Shown here piece after piece: positions 1 to 14,200 of a stretch of DNA of 64,000 nt; positions within the stretch are counted from its first letter, which is position 1; every line of letters begins with the position of its first letter. The DNA lies in contig NC_034411.1 of the NCBI RefSeq assembly GCF_002078875.1, positions 2,993,351 to 3,057,350 of the forward strand, in the 5' to 3' direction. The notes beneath the pieces were generated by a model, which worked only from the letters and a program-made list of their open reading frames with translations, had not been told where the DNA came from and did not search any database. The DNA comes from Numida meleagris. Taxonomy: Eukaryota; Chordata; Aves; Galliformes; Numididae. Both the position numbers and the translations under genes were made by a program.

Positions 1-1221
1 AGAGATCGGGAGGGATGGGAAACAAATGTAAGTAGAAGCTGGCCCAGGGCTGGGAGAGGAGGAAATGGATAGTTAGAGGTTGGTTTAAACAAAATATTGT
101 GGTAAAATCCACATATAAGTAACTGCTTGGTAATGTTTTATATTAGGCACTGCAGAATTAGACATGTATTTAAAATTTTGAAGTGTTTGTGTTCCGTTTT
201 TCTCCTGTCCGCGATACTTGGATTTCAGTTCAGATTTCTGTGCTGTTAGCAAGATAATTTACAATCTGTAACCTCGTTGCATGCATTACTCAACTGCATG
301 AAAGAAGAATTTCAAGAGTTACTTGGTTTGAAATAGTGGTTTAAATTTCAGTTAGCGTTAAGATATCACGGTAGCTTTGTTATCTCTTTGTAGTTTTAAA
401 TGCATTCATTTATGGCTCAGTGAGATTCAGTTGTTCATTAGCATCTATGATGTGCTGAACAGCAGAGGAGCATATGTAAAGCATGGCAGAGCTGCTTCAG
501 TACATCGTATTGCTACATCTTGTGTGCATTTGTGTATGTTCAGAATATTCAGATTTCCATTCAGATGAAGACTTAAGAATTGTACACATCTAGCCCAGAA
601 GATGTGCTGTGAAATTGCGTGGATGTTCATCATGTGTAACACTAAAGCAGCTCTTTTACCTGCTATTACTCAAACCTCTGTATGCACTTTATCCAATTAA
701 GCTATTGCTAGAAGTTTAAAATGTAAATCACACTGATTTCGGAGTGCTTATCAACACCATCTCTAGTAGGAGAGTTTCAGACTGCAAATTCTGTTGATCT
801 GTTTTCAAGCAGTTAAATAAATCTATGCTCGCTGACTTCTATTTCCCCAAATGTGACAGTAATGCTTTTTATGCCCTTGTGCATAAAACACCTTACTCAA
901 ATTCAGGTGTAAATTGAATAAGAAGTCAGTGCAGAGAAGAGTGCTGCCTATTACAGAGGCACTTACATTTGAGAGCAGGTATTCTTCTCTTGCTCTCTGA
1001 CTGCCTTTAAAAAAGTAAGGGAGGATGATAAAATTATGTTGGTAAAGGGTCACACTGTGACCCCTTTACTTTGAATTTCTCCTTATGTTTTAAGCACAGA
1101 AACAGAAAAATGTAGATTTAAGAATTTTTTAGAGAATAAGAAAGCTTTCTGTGCGTTGTTTCTATTAATATATCTACACTATTGTGTAAAATGATGTCTT
1201 ATGGTAGTTTCTGTTACACAG
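1..1221. other. ASB3 intron sequence, no gene seen
   Basis: This is AT-rich non-coding DNA upstream of the first recognisable ASB3 exon. No reading frame resembles the ankyrin-repeat exons that should precede it, so those exons lie outside the window to the left. The stretch ends in a pyrimidine-poor but usable acceptor (CAG at 1219-1221). Confidence 0.6.
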
Positions 1222-4200
1222 GATTCACTCTGTGAGTGAGGATGTCCTTAATTTCATTCTGGAGTTTACGAACTGGAAGAGGCTTCCTCCAGCTGTAGAG
1301 CAAGACCTTGCAGACTACAAAGAGAAATTCAATTGGACTCCCAAGAGCCACTTTGGTAAGCAACATAATGAGGAAAAAAAGTTTCTGTGTATAGCAGTCT
1401 CCAGGATGTAAGTGGGAAACAGCTCTTTGTGTGAAGGAGGTCAAAAAGTCAATAAAAATTGCCTGTCCAGAAGCTGGGCGGCAGAAACAACAGCTACCTA
1501 AAGCAAACAAGCAAACCACATTTGAATGGATTTTACTCATTACATTGTTCAGTTCACGTATTTCAGCTGGGTGTTTTCAATTTGGGTTATCTTTTCCACT
1601 TCGAATTAACATGTGCCCTATAAAATACAAGCCATGACTGTAAGTCTCCCTCAAGTGATGTGGTTGGCTTCTTGGAAGACTGAAGGGGAGATGATGAGTA
1701 TTACTTGGTTAAACTTTCTAGACAATATCCCACTGACTTTGGTTTTTAATTTAATTTATATTTCCCATGAAGTGTCTGCTTTGTTCTGCACGCATTTGAG
1801 AGTAATTAAAATACATACTATCTAAACCATCATAATAAATACCTGTAAAGCTAGGAGTTTCTTATTACTCCTATAATTGAGATGTGGTCACCCAAAAAGG
1901 TTCACTAGCAGGTTGTCCAGGATCACCAGTGCTTGCTGCGTTCACCCAACATAGCAGCTCCAGCATACAGACATTGCAGAGATGTATGCGCTGAAAAGCT
2001 TCACTCTGATCTCCTTGTTAGTGCCTCATCTTAAAACATGTTCTTCTTTAAAAGGGGCTGTGATCATTTTGAAAATGTCTAAATTACATTAGTGTAATTA
2101 AATAAGAATTTCTTTGGATTATTTAATACGAATTAGGATATCTTTTAGGATTAAAACAAGGCTTTACTGGGGCAGTTAGTGGGAGCTATTTCCTTTGCTG
2201 TTAGTGACTATATTAGTGTTGTCGCTAATGGCAGCCAATATAATATGTAAAATATATTTAATGTATTATATATAGATATATTTATTATTATTATGAACAG
2301 TAATAGTAACGAAATGCACAGAGACTAAAAAAGGAGGGGGGAAAGTTTCAGAGCTTTCACTTTTCCATTCTTTGAGCCAAGATCAGCCGGGGCAGGCAAG
2401 CCAGCTGTGGTGCTGGAGTTTTCCCCCTTGAAGAGTGTTAAGTTATTGAACTGAGATAAGCTAGTCATGGGAGTGAACACAAGAAATCAACATTGAAGCA
2501 TTCATGAAGGGTAGAAAAGGTGACCCAGGGAACTACTGATCTGTCAGCCTCACCTCTGTGCTGGGGAAGATCACGGACTAGATCCTCCTGGGAGCTATGC
2601 TAAGGTGCATGGGAGAGGAGGGGATACGAGACAACCTGCATGGCTTCACCAAGGGCAGGTCCTGCCTGACCAATCTAGTGGCCTTCTTTGGTGGTGTAAC
2701 TGTGTCAATGGAAAAGGGAAGAGCCACTGACATCATCTGTCTGGACTTCAGTAAGGCCTTTGACATGGTCCCCCGTAACATCCTTCTCTCTGAATTGGAA
2801 AGATAAGGATTTAGTGAGTGGGCTGGTTGATGGATGAGGTTGTGAGGTTATACTCAGAGAGTGGTGCTCAGTGACCAGATCAGTGATGGGTGGTGTCCCT
2901 CAGGGGTCAGTACTGCTCTTTAATATCTTCATCAACTACATTAACCGTGAGATCACCCTGGGCAGTTTGTGGATGACACCAAGCTGTGTGGTGTAGTGGA
3001 CATGCCTAAGGGTCAGGATGCCATCAGAGAGACCCAGACAGGCTGAGCAGTGGGCCCAGGAGAACCTCATCAGGTTCAACAAAGCCAAGTGCAAGGTCTG
3101 TCCCTGGGTCATGGCAACCCCCACTGCCAGTACAAGCTGGGGATGTAAGGATGAAGCACAGCCCTGCTGAAAAGGACCTGGGGGTGCTGGCGGATGGCAG
3201 CTGGACATGAGCCAGCACTGTGCCCTCGCAGCCCAGAAAGCCAACTGTATCCAGGCTGCAGCCTAAGCAGCCTGGCCAGCGGGATGAGGGAGGGGATCCT
3301 GCCCCTCTGCTCTGCGCTGTGAGACCTCACCTGGAGCACTGAGTCCAGGTGGGGAGTGCTCAGTGCAGGAGAGACATGGAGCTGTTGGAGTGTGTCCGGA
3401 GGAGGCCACCAAAGATGATCCCAGGGATGGAACAACCTCCTCCATGAGGACGGGCTGAGAGGGATGGGGCTGTGCAGCCTGGAGAAGGGAAGGCTCCATG
3501 GGGACCTGAGAGCAGCCTGTCAGTGTCTGAAGGGGCTGTAAGAAGGAAGGAGAAGGACTCTCCAGCAGGGTCTGTTGTGACAGGACAAGGGAAAATGGTT
3601 TCAAACCATCTCTCCCTATAGAGGATAGACTGGATATAAAGAAGAAGTTTTTCACAATAAGGGCAGTGAAGCACTGGCACAGGTTGCCCAGAGAGGTGGT
3701 GTATGCTCCATCCCTGGAAACATCCAAGGTCAGGCTGGATGGGGCTCTGGGCACTGATGGAGCTGTAGATTGCAGGGGAGCTGGACTAGGTGACCTTCAG
3801 GAGTCCCTTACAACTCCAACAGTTCTAATGATTCTGCACTGAAAGATTCAAGAACTGATCTTCAGACCTCCAGGTCTTCAGGCTTACAAAATGTAGAGTC
3901 CTGTGAAGTTCTTAATTTCAATATAGAAGGATCAGTATGGCAGGTGTGGAAATGATTGCAGTTAATATTCTAGCAGAAATACTGACTCTAGCGGTGAAGC
4001 ATCCTTCGCAGTCAAGAATTCTACCTCATTATCTGGTAGAGAGTGGAGTTTCACCCCGGGAGCATCTGTCTAAAGCAGGTAACTGTAGACAAGCGGTGTA
4101 TGATTTTGTTCCCTGTTTGACTTTGTCATTTTTCAGCCGTCATTCCTTCCCTGTCTCACCTTTGTCGCCTTGAGATCCGGTCCATCTTAGGGAGTGAACG

Positions 4201-4408
4201 GCTGCGATCTGACCGGTATATCCGGGCTTTGCCCTTGCCAGTCTGCCTCCAGGACGACCTGCTGTACCTACACCTGCTGCGTGTCAGCACTGCGCCGGGG
4301 GCAGAGGAGGACCTGAGGCAGAGAGAGGAGGGAGCCCCCTCTGCCGCTGCCTCCAGCTCTGACGATACGGAGAAGAGGAATGCCCAGGGTAATTCCCCTG
4401 CTAGGTGA
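1222..4408 (+). CDS. ASB3: ASB3, last two coding exons (SOCS box end)
   Basis: ASB3 is an ankyrin-repeat and SOCS-box protein, a substrate-recognition subunit of cullin-RING ubiquitin ligases. Two coding segments are visible: 1222-1355 and 4137-4408. The first starts with the third base of a Trp codon and encodes a segment with LEFTNWK-like similarity to human ASB3 (here [14 protein letters not shown]). It ends with one base (G), and the second exon supplies two bases to make Ala, so the phases fit. The second exon encodes the SOCS box, with [19 protein letters not shown] and LPLP. That core is close to human ASB3 as I remember it. After the SOCS box the tail diverges from the human end and continues as a Glu/Ser-rich stretch to the TGA at 4406-4408. 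The ankyrin repeats are outside the window. The gene runs convergent to MALL. Confidence 0.9.
1356..2503. other. ASB3 intron, left part
   Basis: This is non-coding sequence after the donor at 1356. A strongly AT-rich patch lies around 2230-2300. I see no gene, tRNA or clear repeat unit here. Confidence 0.5.
2504..3836 (+). repeat. CR1 LINE fragment, sense orientation
   Basis: This is a 5'-truncated CR1 non-LTR retrotransposon in the last ASB3 intron. It starts in the reverse-transcriptase ORF. The frame at 2597-2806 encodes [17 protein letters not shown] and [19 protein letters not shown], core reverse-transcriptase motifs of CR1 ORF2. The copy then runs through the degraded C-terminal region ([14 protein letters not shown] frames) into the typical 3' end, with caactccaacagttctaatg just before 3836. 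Frameshifts and stops show it is dead. Confidence 0.9.
3837..4136. other. ASB3 intron, right part
   Basis: This is non-coding sequence between the CR1 end and the final ASB3 exon. It finishes with a T-rich tract and the CAG acceptor at 4134-4136. Confidence 0.5.
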
Positions 4409-5510
4409 TGGCCCTGCCAGCAGCTGAACTCAGCGGCTGCAGACATTGTAAAGGCAGTAAGCAGACAACAGAGAACTCCTGTAAGTAACTTGGTAGGAGT
4501 TTTTTCACGCTGTAGTTTTGTACTATGTTGGGAAGTTCGTTGAAAGTTCTGGGATGTGCTCATCAAAAAGCCTGTTGTAGCCTTCTGTGTCTGCAAACGT
4601 TTTCTGATTTTTGAAAGGATTTTGTAACTCTTACGGAGTAAATGACCTTGTTCAATGAACAGAGGCTGTACATAGTAGCTGAAGTCTATTTGATCAGACA
4701 CTGTATTCTGAGTATGGCATATACCAAATGAAATATCTGGAAGTCGAGGACCACAGTATGGTATTGTTAAGCGTGTCTTTTGCTGAGGAGTGATCTAGCT
4801 AAACCAGATAGAAAACTAATGAGAAAGAAAACTGTTTCCTGAAGAAACGCTGTTTTTTTTCCTTTTCTCTGCATTCAGCACTTGAAGTGCTGTGTTCTTT
4901 TGCCATCACTTTCAGTCATCCTTCAGCACATCTTCCTATGCTGCTTCCTTTGAAAGTGCCCCTGTCTGTGTTACCAAGCTGCTGCTTTTGTCAGTATTTT
5001 TATAGTTTGTGAAAAGCAGATCGCTGCCTATAAAGATGAACAAGGTTTCCCTTTACTCAGTGACTAATATACCAGTGTCTTTAAAACTGTTTGCAACTTT
5101 GATTCCAAGCAGTAATTTCTTAATATTCCCACACCTCCAACACGTTTACAGTTAGCACTGAAGTCTGTGTGAGCTGCATCTAAGATGTTGAGAAAGGTTT
5201 GGAGCTTTCTGCTCAAATTTACTGTGTGACGTAGGTCAGAGTTCGTGTTCTTCAGTAACAGAATTGATTGATTGTGGAATAAATGTAATCCTTTTCTCTG
5301 AATGGGATTTCTTGCATAAAATCTGATTAACTTGTGATTTTTTTAAATACTTCTGTACCATGCTATATCAAGCTGCATATCTTCATTATTAGTGTACAAC
5401 ACATTCTTGCAATCGTTATCAGTGAATTTTCTTTCTGTTAGCAGCCACTTCATAACAAAGGACAGGTAAGGAAAAAAAATCATGTTGAAGAGTTCTTACC
5501 ATTTTCACGT
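4409..5510 (+). other. ASB3 3' untranslated region and flank
   Basis: This stretch follows the ASB3 stop codon. It is T-rich and lacks coding frames. A canonical AATAAA lies at 5278-5283, about 870 bases after the stop, and is the best polyadenylation candidate. Nothing else is recognisable. Confidence 0.5.
5278..5283 (+). promoter_or_regulatory. Candidate ASB3 polyadenylation signal
   Basis: AATAAA in a T-rich context, 870 bases past the ASB3 stop and before the repeat field. It is assigned by position only. Confidence 0.4.
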
Positions 5511-5559
5511 TGGTTTCATGTTATGCTCCATCTGCACCTAACTGGGAAAGGGGCAGCTC

Positions 5560-6150
5560 TGTCACATCAGCAGCCCTCTCCTGGCTTGGTGAAAATGTCC
5601 ATGGAAGGCCAGGAGAACCCGCGCTCCTCTTTGGAGGAAATTCCCCCTTGGAATGTGGGGAAAAGGACTCTCCTTTGGGGGGAAGTTCCCCCCTTGCTTT
5701 TAAGAAAATCCCTATGTGGATTCCTGGGCATTTCCTCTCTCTTTGCAGGGGGGGGGATTGCTAGGAAATTCCTTCCTCACGTCTGAGGAAATTTCCACTG
5801 CAAATGCCAGAAAAACCCACCTCATTTTGAAGGAAATTTCCCCAAGAAATATCAGAAATTCCTCCCTCACTGTGGGACTAATTGCCACCTGGGTTACCAG
5901 CTAATTGCCAACCCCCTTTGGCAGAAATTAGTGTGTGGAAGGCCAAGATCTCCCCGCTCCCATGACACTGGATGAAATTCCCACTGTGATTAATGGTTAT
6001 TCTCCCCACACTTGGAGGAGAACACTGTGGAATGGCAGGAACATTCCCTCTGCTTTGGAGAAAATGGCCATAGTGAGTGCAAAGACATTTCCTGCACATG
6101 TTTGGGGGAAGTTCCTCCCTGGAATGCAAGGAAAGCCCTCCAGCTGTACT
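5560..6150. repeat. Decayed minisatellite-like field with GGAAATTCC motifs
   Basis: The segment carries many variants of one short word. GGAAATTCCCCC is at 5636-5647. Related words (ggaagttccccc, ggaaattcctt, ggaaatttcc, gaaattccc, ggaagttcct) recur near 5682, 5764, 5790, 5832, 5975 and 6108. Spacing clusters around 26 and 42-45 bases. A longer similarity links about 5601-5632 (tggaaggccaggagaac) with about 5936-5965 (tggaaggccaagatctcc). A run of nine G lies near 5750. It reads as an old tandem array that has drifted. Open frames across it are a by-product of low stop content. Confidence 0.55.
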
Positions 6151-6975
6151 CCCCTGCCCTCCCACCCCTTGCAGCCCCTGTCCACGTGCATCCCTGCTCA
6201 GTGATTTCCCAGCAGTGCACAAATGCACCCAGGCTGCAGTGGGCATCCGCTTCTGCCCGTGCTGCATGTCCCATATCGAGGTACGTTCCTTTCACCCCTT
6301 GCACTTGGTGCCCTCTACACTCAGCAGCTTGTAAATAACTCATTTCCCTTGTAGCAAGGTACCTGTCTACAACCTTTGAGCCTGGTGGGGCTGGGTGACA
6401 TTTTGCAGTGGGAGAGGCAGCCTGAGGTGAATGGGAGCAGTTGCAGTTCCCCAGCCAGCAGCTCAGACAGAGATGGGGCACAGCAGCAGAGCAACAGTGG
6501 CCTGAAGTAATGAGATTGCCCAAGGCCTTTGCTTTCCTTTTACTTCATTTGCAAACCTTCACTCTGTGGGGCTGGGGTGGATTTTGCAGAGGGCTCTGCA
6601 AGGCGAAGGGGATAACTGGCTGGGGCAGGATGGGGTGGAGATGGGGAGGCATGCTGCTGCAGGGCAGCGTGAGATGCTGCCAGAGGAGATTGCTTTTCCA
6701 GACCCTGCCTGGCTTCTCCCCTGGGTTCAGCAGGACACTGGAGCCCGCACGCAGCCTTCCCGCTTGTAGCCCACAGGCCCCAGTGTGAAACGTCCCCACA
6801 ACCACAAGGACACGACACCGCTGTACAAAAAACCCTCCTTCAATGAACTGCAAAAACAGCCGCGTCTTGCCGGGGTCGGTGGAGGTGCCGGGACACCTTC
6901 GGAAGCCCACTGCTGCCTTCGCTCTAGGAGCGGCCTCATCCTGAAGACGTGAAGCTGGTGCCATCTCCACCAGGC
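6151..6975. other. Sequence downstream of MALL, 3' untranslated region expected
   Basis: GC-rich sequence directly after the MALL stop on the minus strand. Part should be MALL 3' UTR, but I see no AATAAA or ATTAAA on the minus strand here, so the transcript end is not placed. The overlapping long frames on both strands are unsupported. Confidence 0.4.
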
Positions 6976-9382
<2,407 letters not shown>

Positions 9383-11138
9383 CGCTCCTCAGCTGACGCC
9401 GTGGCCGCTCGGGCTCCGCTAGGCTCGCATGTGTCAGTGCTGCGCCACTCCCTGCGGGGTTTTAACTGACACACCCGCGGGGACGTAATCGCAGAGACCA
9501 GCCCAGACTGGCACCGCGCTGCTTCCTCCAGTCAGAGGAGTCCTCCCTAACCCCCCAGTTCCCTCCTAATGCACTCTGCTGCCAGCACAGGGATGGGATG
9601 GGCTCCCAGGCCTGCCGGCACTGCCACGGGCAGCAGCACACGGTCAATTTAACGAGAAACAAAAAAGAATCCACGCCGTACTCGCGCGGAAACGTTTCCT
9701 ACAGTCCAGTTTTGCCCTTGGCACTCTCTCAAGTGTGAAGTCTTTTCGTTTCCACTCTCCTTGCCTCCTCCCCTTTCTGCTCAGGTTTCTGCTGCTTGTT
9801 CACGTAAGAATCCCCCACACCCACAGGACATGTCCAGCCCTTGAACACTTACAGCCTGCCACGGCCTCGACAAACATTTTCTACGGGCAGCTCAATGAGC
9901 TGGTAAAAGATGGGAGAGTTTGTTTGCTCAGAAGAACATCCAATAAGACAGCTTTGATTCCCAGCTCCTTGTAGCGGTGCTTTGGATTCAATGAAGGCAC
10001 TACTTGTTCTGCTTCACCCCCTCGAGAAGAGTAGGAAATAACCAGAGGAATAAAAACCTGGAGGTGGCATCTCTGGCTTATGTCCTAGAGTAGACAGAAA
10101 GACTCCACTAACTTGGGCAATACTCTGCAGCAAGAGGAGGATGATAACCTAGTGCGATATCATATATCTCTATTAAAAGAGACAAATTTAGCCCTAGGAA
10201 TTTGGGTTCTAGGCTCTTGAACAATGCAGAATAAAATCAAACCCACGATGAGAAACATCATCCGAACCCATCCTAGGCCGGAGGAATGCACTTTGTAGGA
10301 CTTCCAAAGGCTTCAGTTTACAAATGCTGTCAGTGAGGACTGGCCTTGGGCTCTACACTGTGCTGTGATCTTTGAAAGACCTTGTTTTAAAACACTTCAG
10401 GTCAGTTTGGATGTAAATCCACGTGCGGCTTGGTAACTGCTCACCTCGTCAGACACTGTGGCAGTGTGCCCGTCCCCACGGACAAAGCGTGCAGACATCC
10501 GGATACTCCAGCACAAAAGAGAAATCAGACAAGTCACTTCCTACCAGGAGCGTGTAGCACATAGGGGCTGTGGTTACAGAGTGCCCAGGGAAAAGAAGCC
10601 TTTCACATCCTGGTCCATATGAGAAATACCCTGCAGCTCATCAGCCTGCACTCAAAGGCACAAAGTGGGCTAACCCAAGGTCTAGCCATGCACAGGGGTA
10701 CGGCAGCGTTCCCTGAATTCTCACCACCATTTATTTGTGCTGGGTGGGGTCAGGCACACATTCCTGTGAATAACTCAACCTTTTCCTGAGTGAGAACGGA
10801 AAACAGTAAAACAGTCTAAATAAGGAGCAACCTGCTGCCTGCTGATTGGACAAGAGATTACTTTTTTCCTGACCTTGTTCCACAGCATTCTTAAAGATCG
10901 TGGCTGTTTTCCTTGCCTGCCACCAGTCCACTTGGGTGCTGAAACAGCCTTTTGTTCACCCTGCTCAAAACAAAATTGGAAATTCATTGAAAGCTGCGTG
11001 AGAGAAGTGCTGCCACAGCATTTGCTCTGCTTCAGCACAGAACAGCCATGGCTACAAGAGGTTCAGAGCAACAGAGTTGAAAGAGCAACAGAGAGCCACA
11101 GCCTTGGCTGACGCTGCAAAGGGGAAAAGGTGATATAA
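9383..11138. other. Intergenic DNA between MALL start and NPHP1 end
   Basis: The part next to 9383 (to about 9700) is GC-richer and should hold the MALL promoter; I see no TATA box. The rest shows no exon, repeat or RNA gene that I can recognise. Both flanking genes are on the minus strand. Confidence 0.45.
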
Positions 11139-11144
11139 TTTATT
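11139..11144 (-). promoter_or_regulatory. Candidate NPHP1 polyadenylation signal
   Basis: AATAAA on the minus strand, 140 bases after the NPHP1 stop codon. It is the first such signal downstream and fits a short 3' UTR. Confidence 0.6.
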
Positions 11145-11283
11145 TTAGTTGAACCAATAGAACAATGCTAGTCTCTCCCAAAATGTTATTTTTTAATGTA
11201 TGAAAATATTTCTTGCAATTCGGACAGTACATATAATTTCTCTTTGGTAAAAAAAGTATCTACATTGTTACCCTGCAGTCTCT

Positions 11284-14200
11284 TCATACTATGGGACTGT
11301 TTTTCCTCGGTTCTCCTAAGAAATCATAGGCCAGCTCGGAGATGTCAAAGGCTGTGTGAGTGTTTTCTGAGGACAGCAGGGACTGAAGGGCACCATCGTT
11401 CTCTCGGCTCTTTCTCAGGAAGTCAGCAATCACCCTCCAGCGAGACGCTTCGGACTCCTCCTCTGCCCACTTGTAGCTGGGGAGCAGAGTGGACCGGAGG
11501 AGAGGGAAGGCCGAGTCGTGGTACACCAGGACGAACACAGACTTCAGGAATTCTCGATCTCTCTGCAAAGAAGAAAAGCATTAGAAAACATTTCCATGCG
11601 GATATATGCGGTGTTGTCAAGCACCTCTAAAGAAGGATTCTACGTAGGAGAAATAAAACAAAAACATTCAATCAATCAGCCCCCACTTCCCAGGAGACCG
11701 GACCTTCTTAAACACCAGTTAGCTTGGATGAGCCTCACACTCAGCAAGAACCGTACTGCGTAAGCTACAGAGCCACACAGTCAGCTCTCCAACTGCTGGA
11801 GCCAACACAGAGCAGTGGTACACAGCCAAACCCACAGATGCTGCCACCTCTGCTGAGGAGGAAACTTGTGATGCTTATCTGGCCGGTCACGATGGTTTTC
11901 ACAGCCAGGGGGTTCTCTGGAGAAACAGACTGCGCTTCCCAATGCGCCACCCAAAGGCATCATAAGCTTCACAGTGCACTAAAATCCCCGTCACCATCCC
12001 CACAGCCGATTTTCAGATAAAATCTTACTGCAGTCTGCCTCAGGAAGCATTACTGTGTAGTTTGATACTAAAATTCATCACTTAAAAAGAAATTTCAACT
12101 TTCTACAACCCTTTTCTCCCTCCACCCTGGTGAGCTGCCTATCCCGAAGCACTCTGAACTATCGGGCTTTCTCTTGGTCCTGCCTTCAACTTTGGATAGT
12201 TCCTTGTAAAATGTTTAATTTAGGTTGGATGAACAGAGCAAATACCACACTGGAAAGACTAAATTAAAAGTAAGAAATGAACACCATTTTCTTCCTTTTT
12301 ATTAATGTGTTAGGACTTCATATTTTAGTATTAACTCTCTAGTCTTAATGACAGCTCCCTCACCTCTCCCTAGCTCTGTCTGTAGTCACATACATTAGAA
12401 ATAAAAGTCATTTTGTTGGACGCAGTGGAAACCCTGAGACCTCTGATAAACACCTCAAAACCTTCCTGATTTCTGAATTATTTTGGTTCAAGCTTTTGCA
12501 AAACTAGAAGAGGTCTTTGCACTTTTTCAGTGCTTTGCATGAAGTCTTGTACTGCCAACATTTACCACGGAAAAGTTATCTCATGGGGTATTCATATTTC
12601 TTCCTAAAAACACCAGTGTATGAAGGGAAGACTTTTCTCCAGAGCCTTGCACGCACAAATTGAGACTGTTTGCTCTTGTCCCTGAGCGCACACATCCTCC
12701 CTGCCTTGCAGGCCCTAACCCCACTTCTCCCTCCAGTGCTCTTTGCAGAGAGATACAACAATCCCTTGCTCCTTGCAGCATGTGGCTCTTAGCAGGAGGT
12801 AGGGCCATTCTCTAAGTAGTCATTTCACATTCTGACAGGGCAATCTGTGTGTGGAGACAATTATACCCTCCCATGTTTGCAAAACCTAGAGACTAAGCAT
12901 CAGCCCGGTCAATTTATCAAGCACTGAAAGATCCTCACCACTTCAAACAGACAAAATTTGGATGCCTTGTTTTCCAAACAGCCTAGAACACAGCCTTCTA
13001 CGCAAGAAATACACAGCACTGCCTCCTTGAAAACGCACCTGGCATTGAAGCTCTGCTAGGAACGTGAGCAATACAGCTGGCACTGGGACCTCTTTGCTAC
13101 CCCTGGGAAGCTGAACAGCTCGTGTCTCAGCAGAAGATTAGCAGCTGAGCATCACAAAAGCACGCAAGAAGGAGCAAGACGTAGTTGTCATGCCAGGCAG
13201 CAATCCTGCCATAGGAGTGGCACATGACAAATCAGGTAAAACTGGATGGTTCTGGGATACTGAGGAGTTACTAATTCTCTGAGCAGATCAGCTTACATTT
13301 TGGATGAATGGCCTTGAAAAAGCTGACGTGCTTCAATGGCATTTTGTTCTGTTTGCATAAATGGGGAGCTCTCTGCACATCTATTCAGTAGCGTATGCAA
13401 TGAGTGTTACTTCCAAGATGTGAAGAGCCTTGCATCACCACCCAGTCTCTCCCACTCAGTTATCTGTAGCTGCTCTCTGGCCAACTCAGTTTGTCTGCAG
13501 CTGTCTGCATGCCTAAATGGGAGACCACAAGTGTTTGACACAGGGAGATCGCAGAACTTGGGGCCTTCCTCCAGGTAGACTAAAGCAGGACTGGAGCTGG
13601 GGGGCTGGAGCAGGAAATATTGTCTTGTGGACATACACAGCCCTTTTATACCAGTGGAAAGCTTTCACCAGACACATGTTGCAAGCACATCGTGAAAGAG
13701 AGACACATTTTGGGTACAAACCTATGACACCTTCCACATTAACAATTACATATACAAACACTGAGACAAAAAGTTACAAATTAATTTCATTGTCCTCCTA
13801 GTTTGCCGTTGTAAATATGGTAATAAACGTTAAGAACTTTATTTAGCCTATCTGTATTTTCTAAAGAAATCTATGGTGAGAGGAACAATTAACTCTAGCA
13901 GCAATGCTGAAAGCAAGCTTCTAGTTTGTATTAGATATAGTGTATGACAAAGTAAAAAATAGTACTCGGTAATGTGCTACCTTTTCCGATCTCTTCAAAG
14001 TTCTTTCTCTGTCCGCCCAGGCGCTCTGAAATGAAATGTGAAATATACAATGGGAAATCAGACTGAGATTGTGGAAATCTGGAAGAGTTCCATTTTTACC
14101 TGCAGAAATCTCTCTGCAGCCCCACGGTGGCTTAAGCCCTTGCTGCAGCCCTTCTTTGCTCATGTTCTAATCACTAATCCCTTCGACTCTTCGCATCTTT

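Noticed and set aside
2597..2806. Frame with reverse-transcriptase motifs as a host gene
   Set aside because: It belongs to a truncated CR1 copy with stops and frameshifts on both sides.
5510..5904. Plus-strand frames of 60-87 codons downstream of ASB3
   Set aside because: They run through the drifted repeat field, have no homology that I recognise and overlap each other in different phases.
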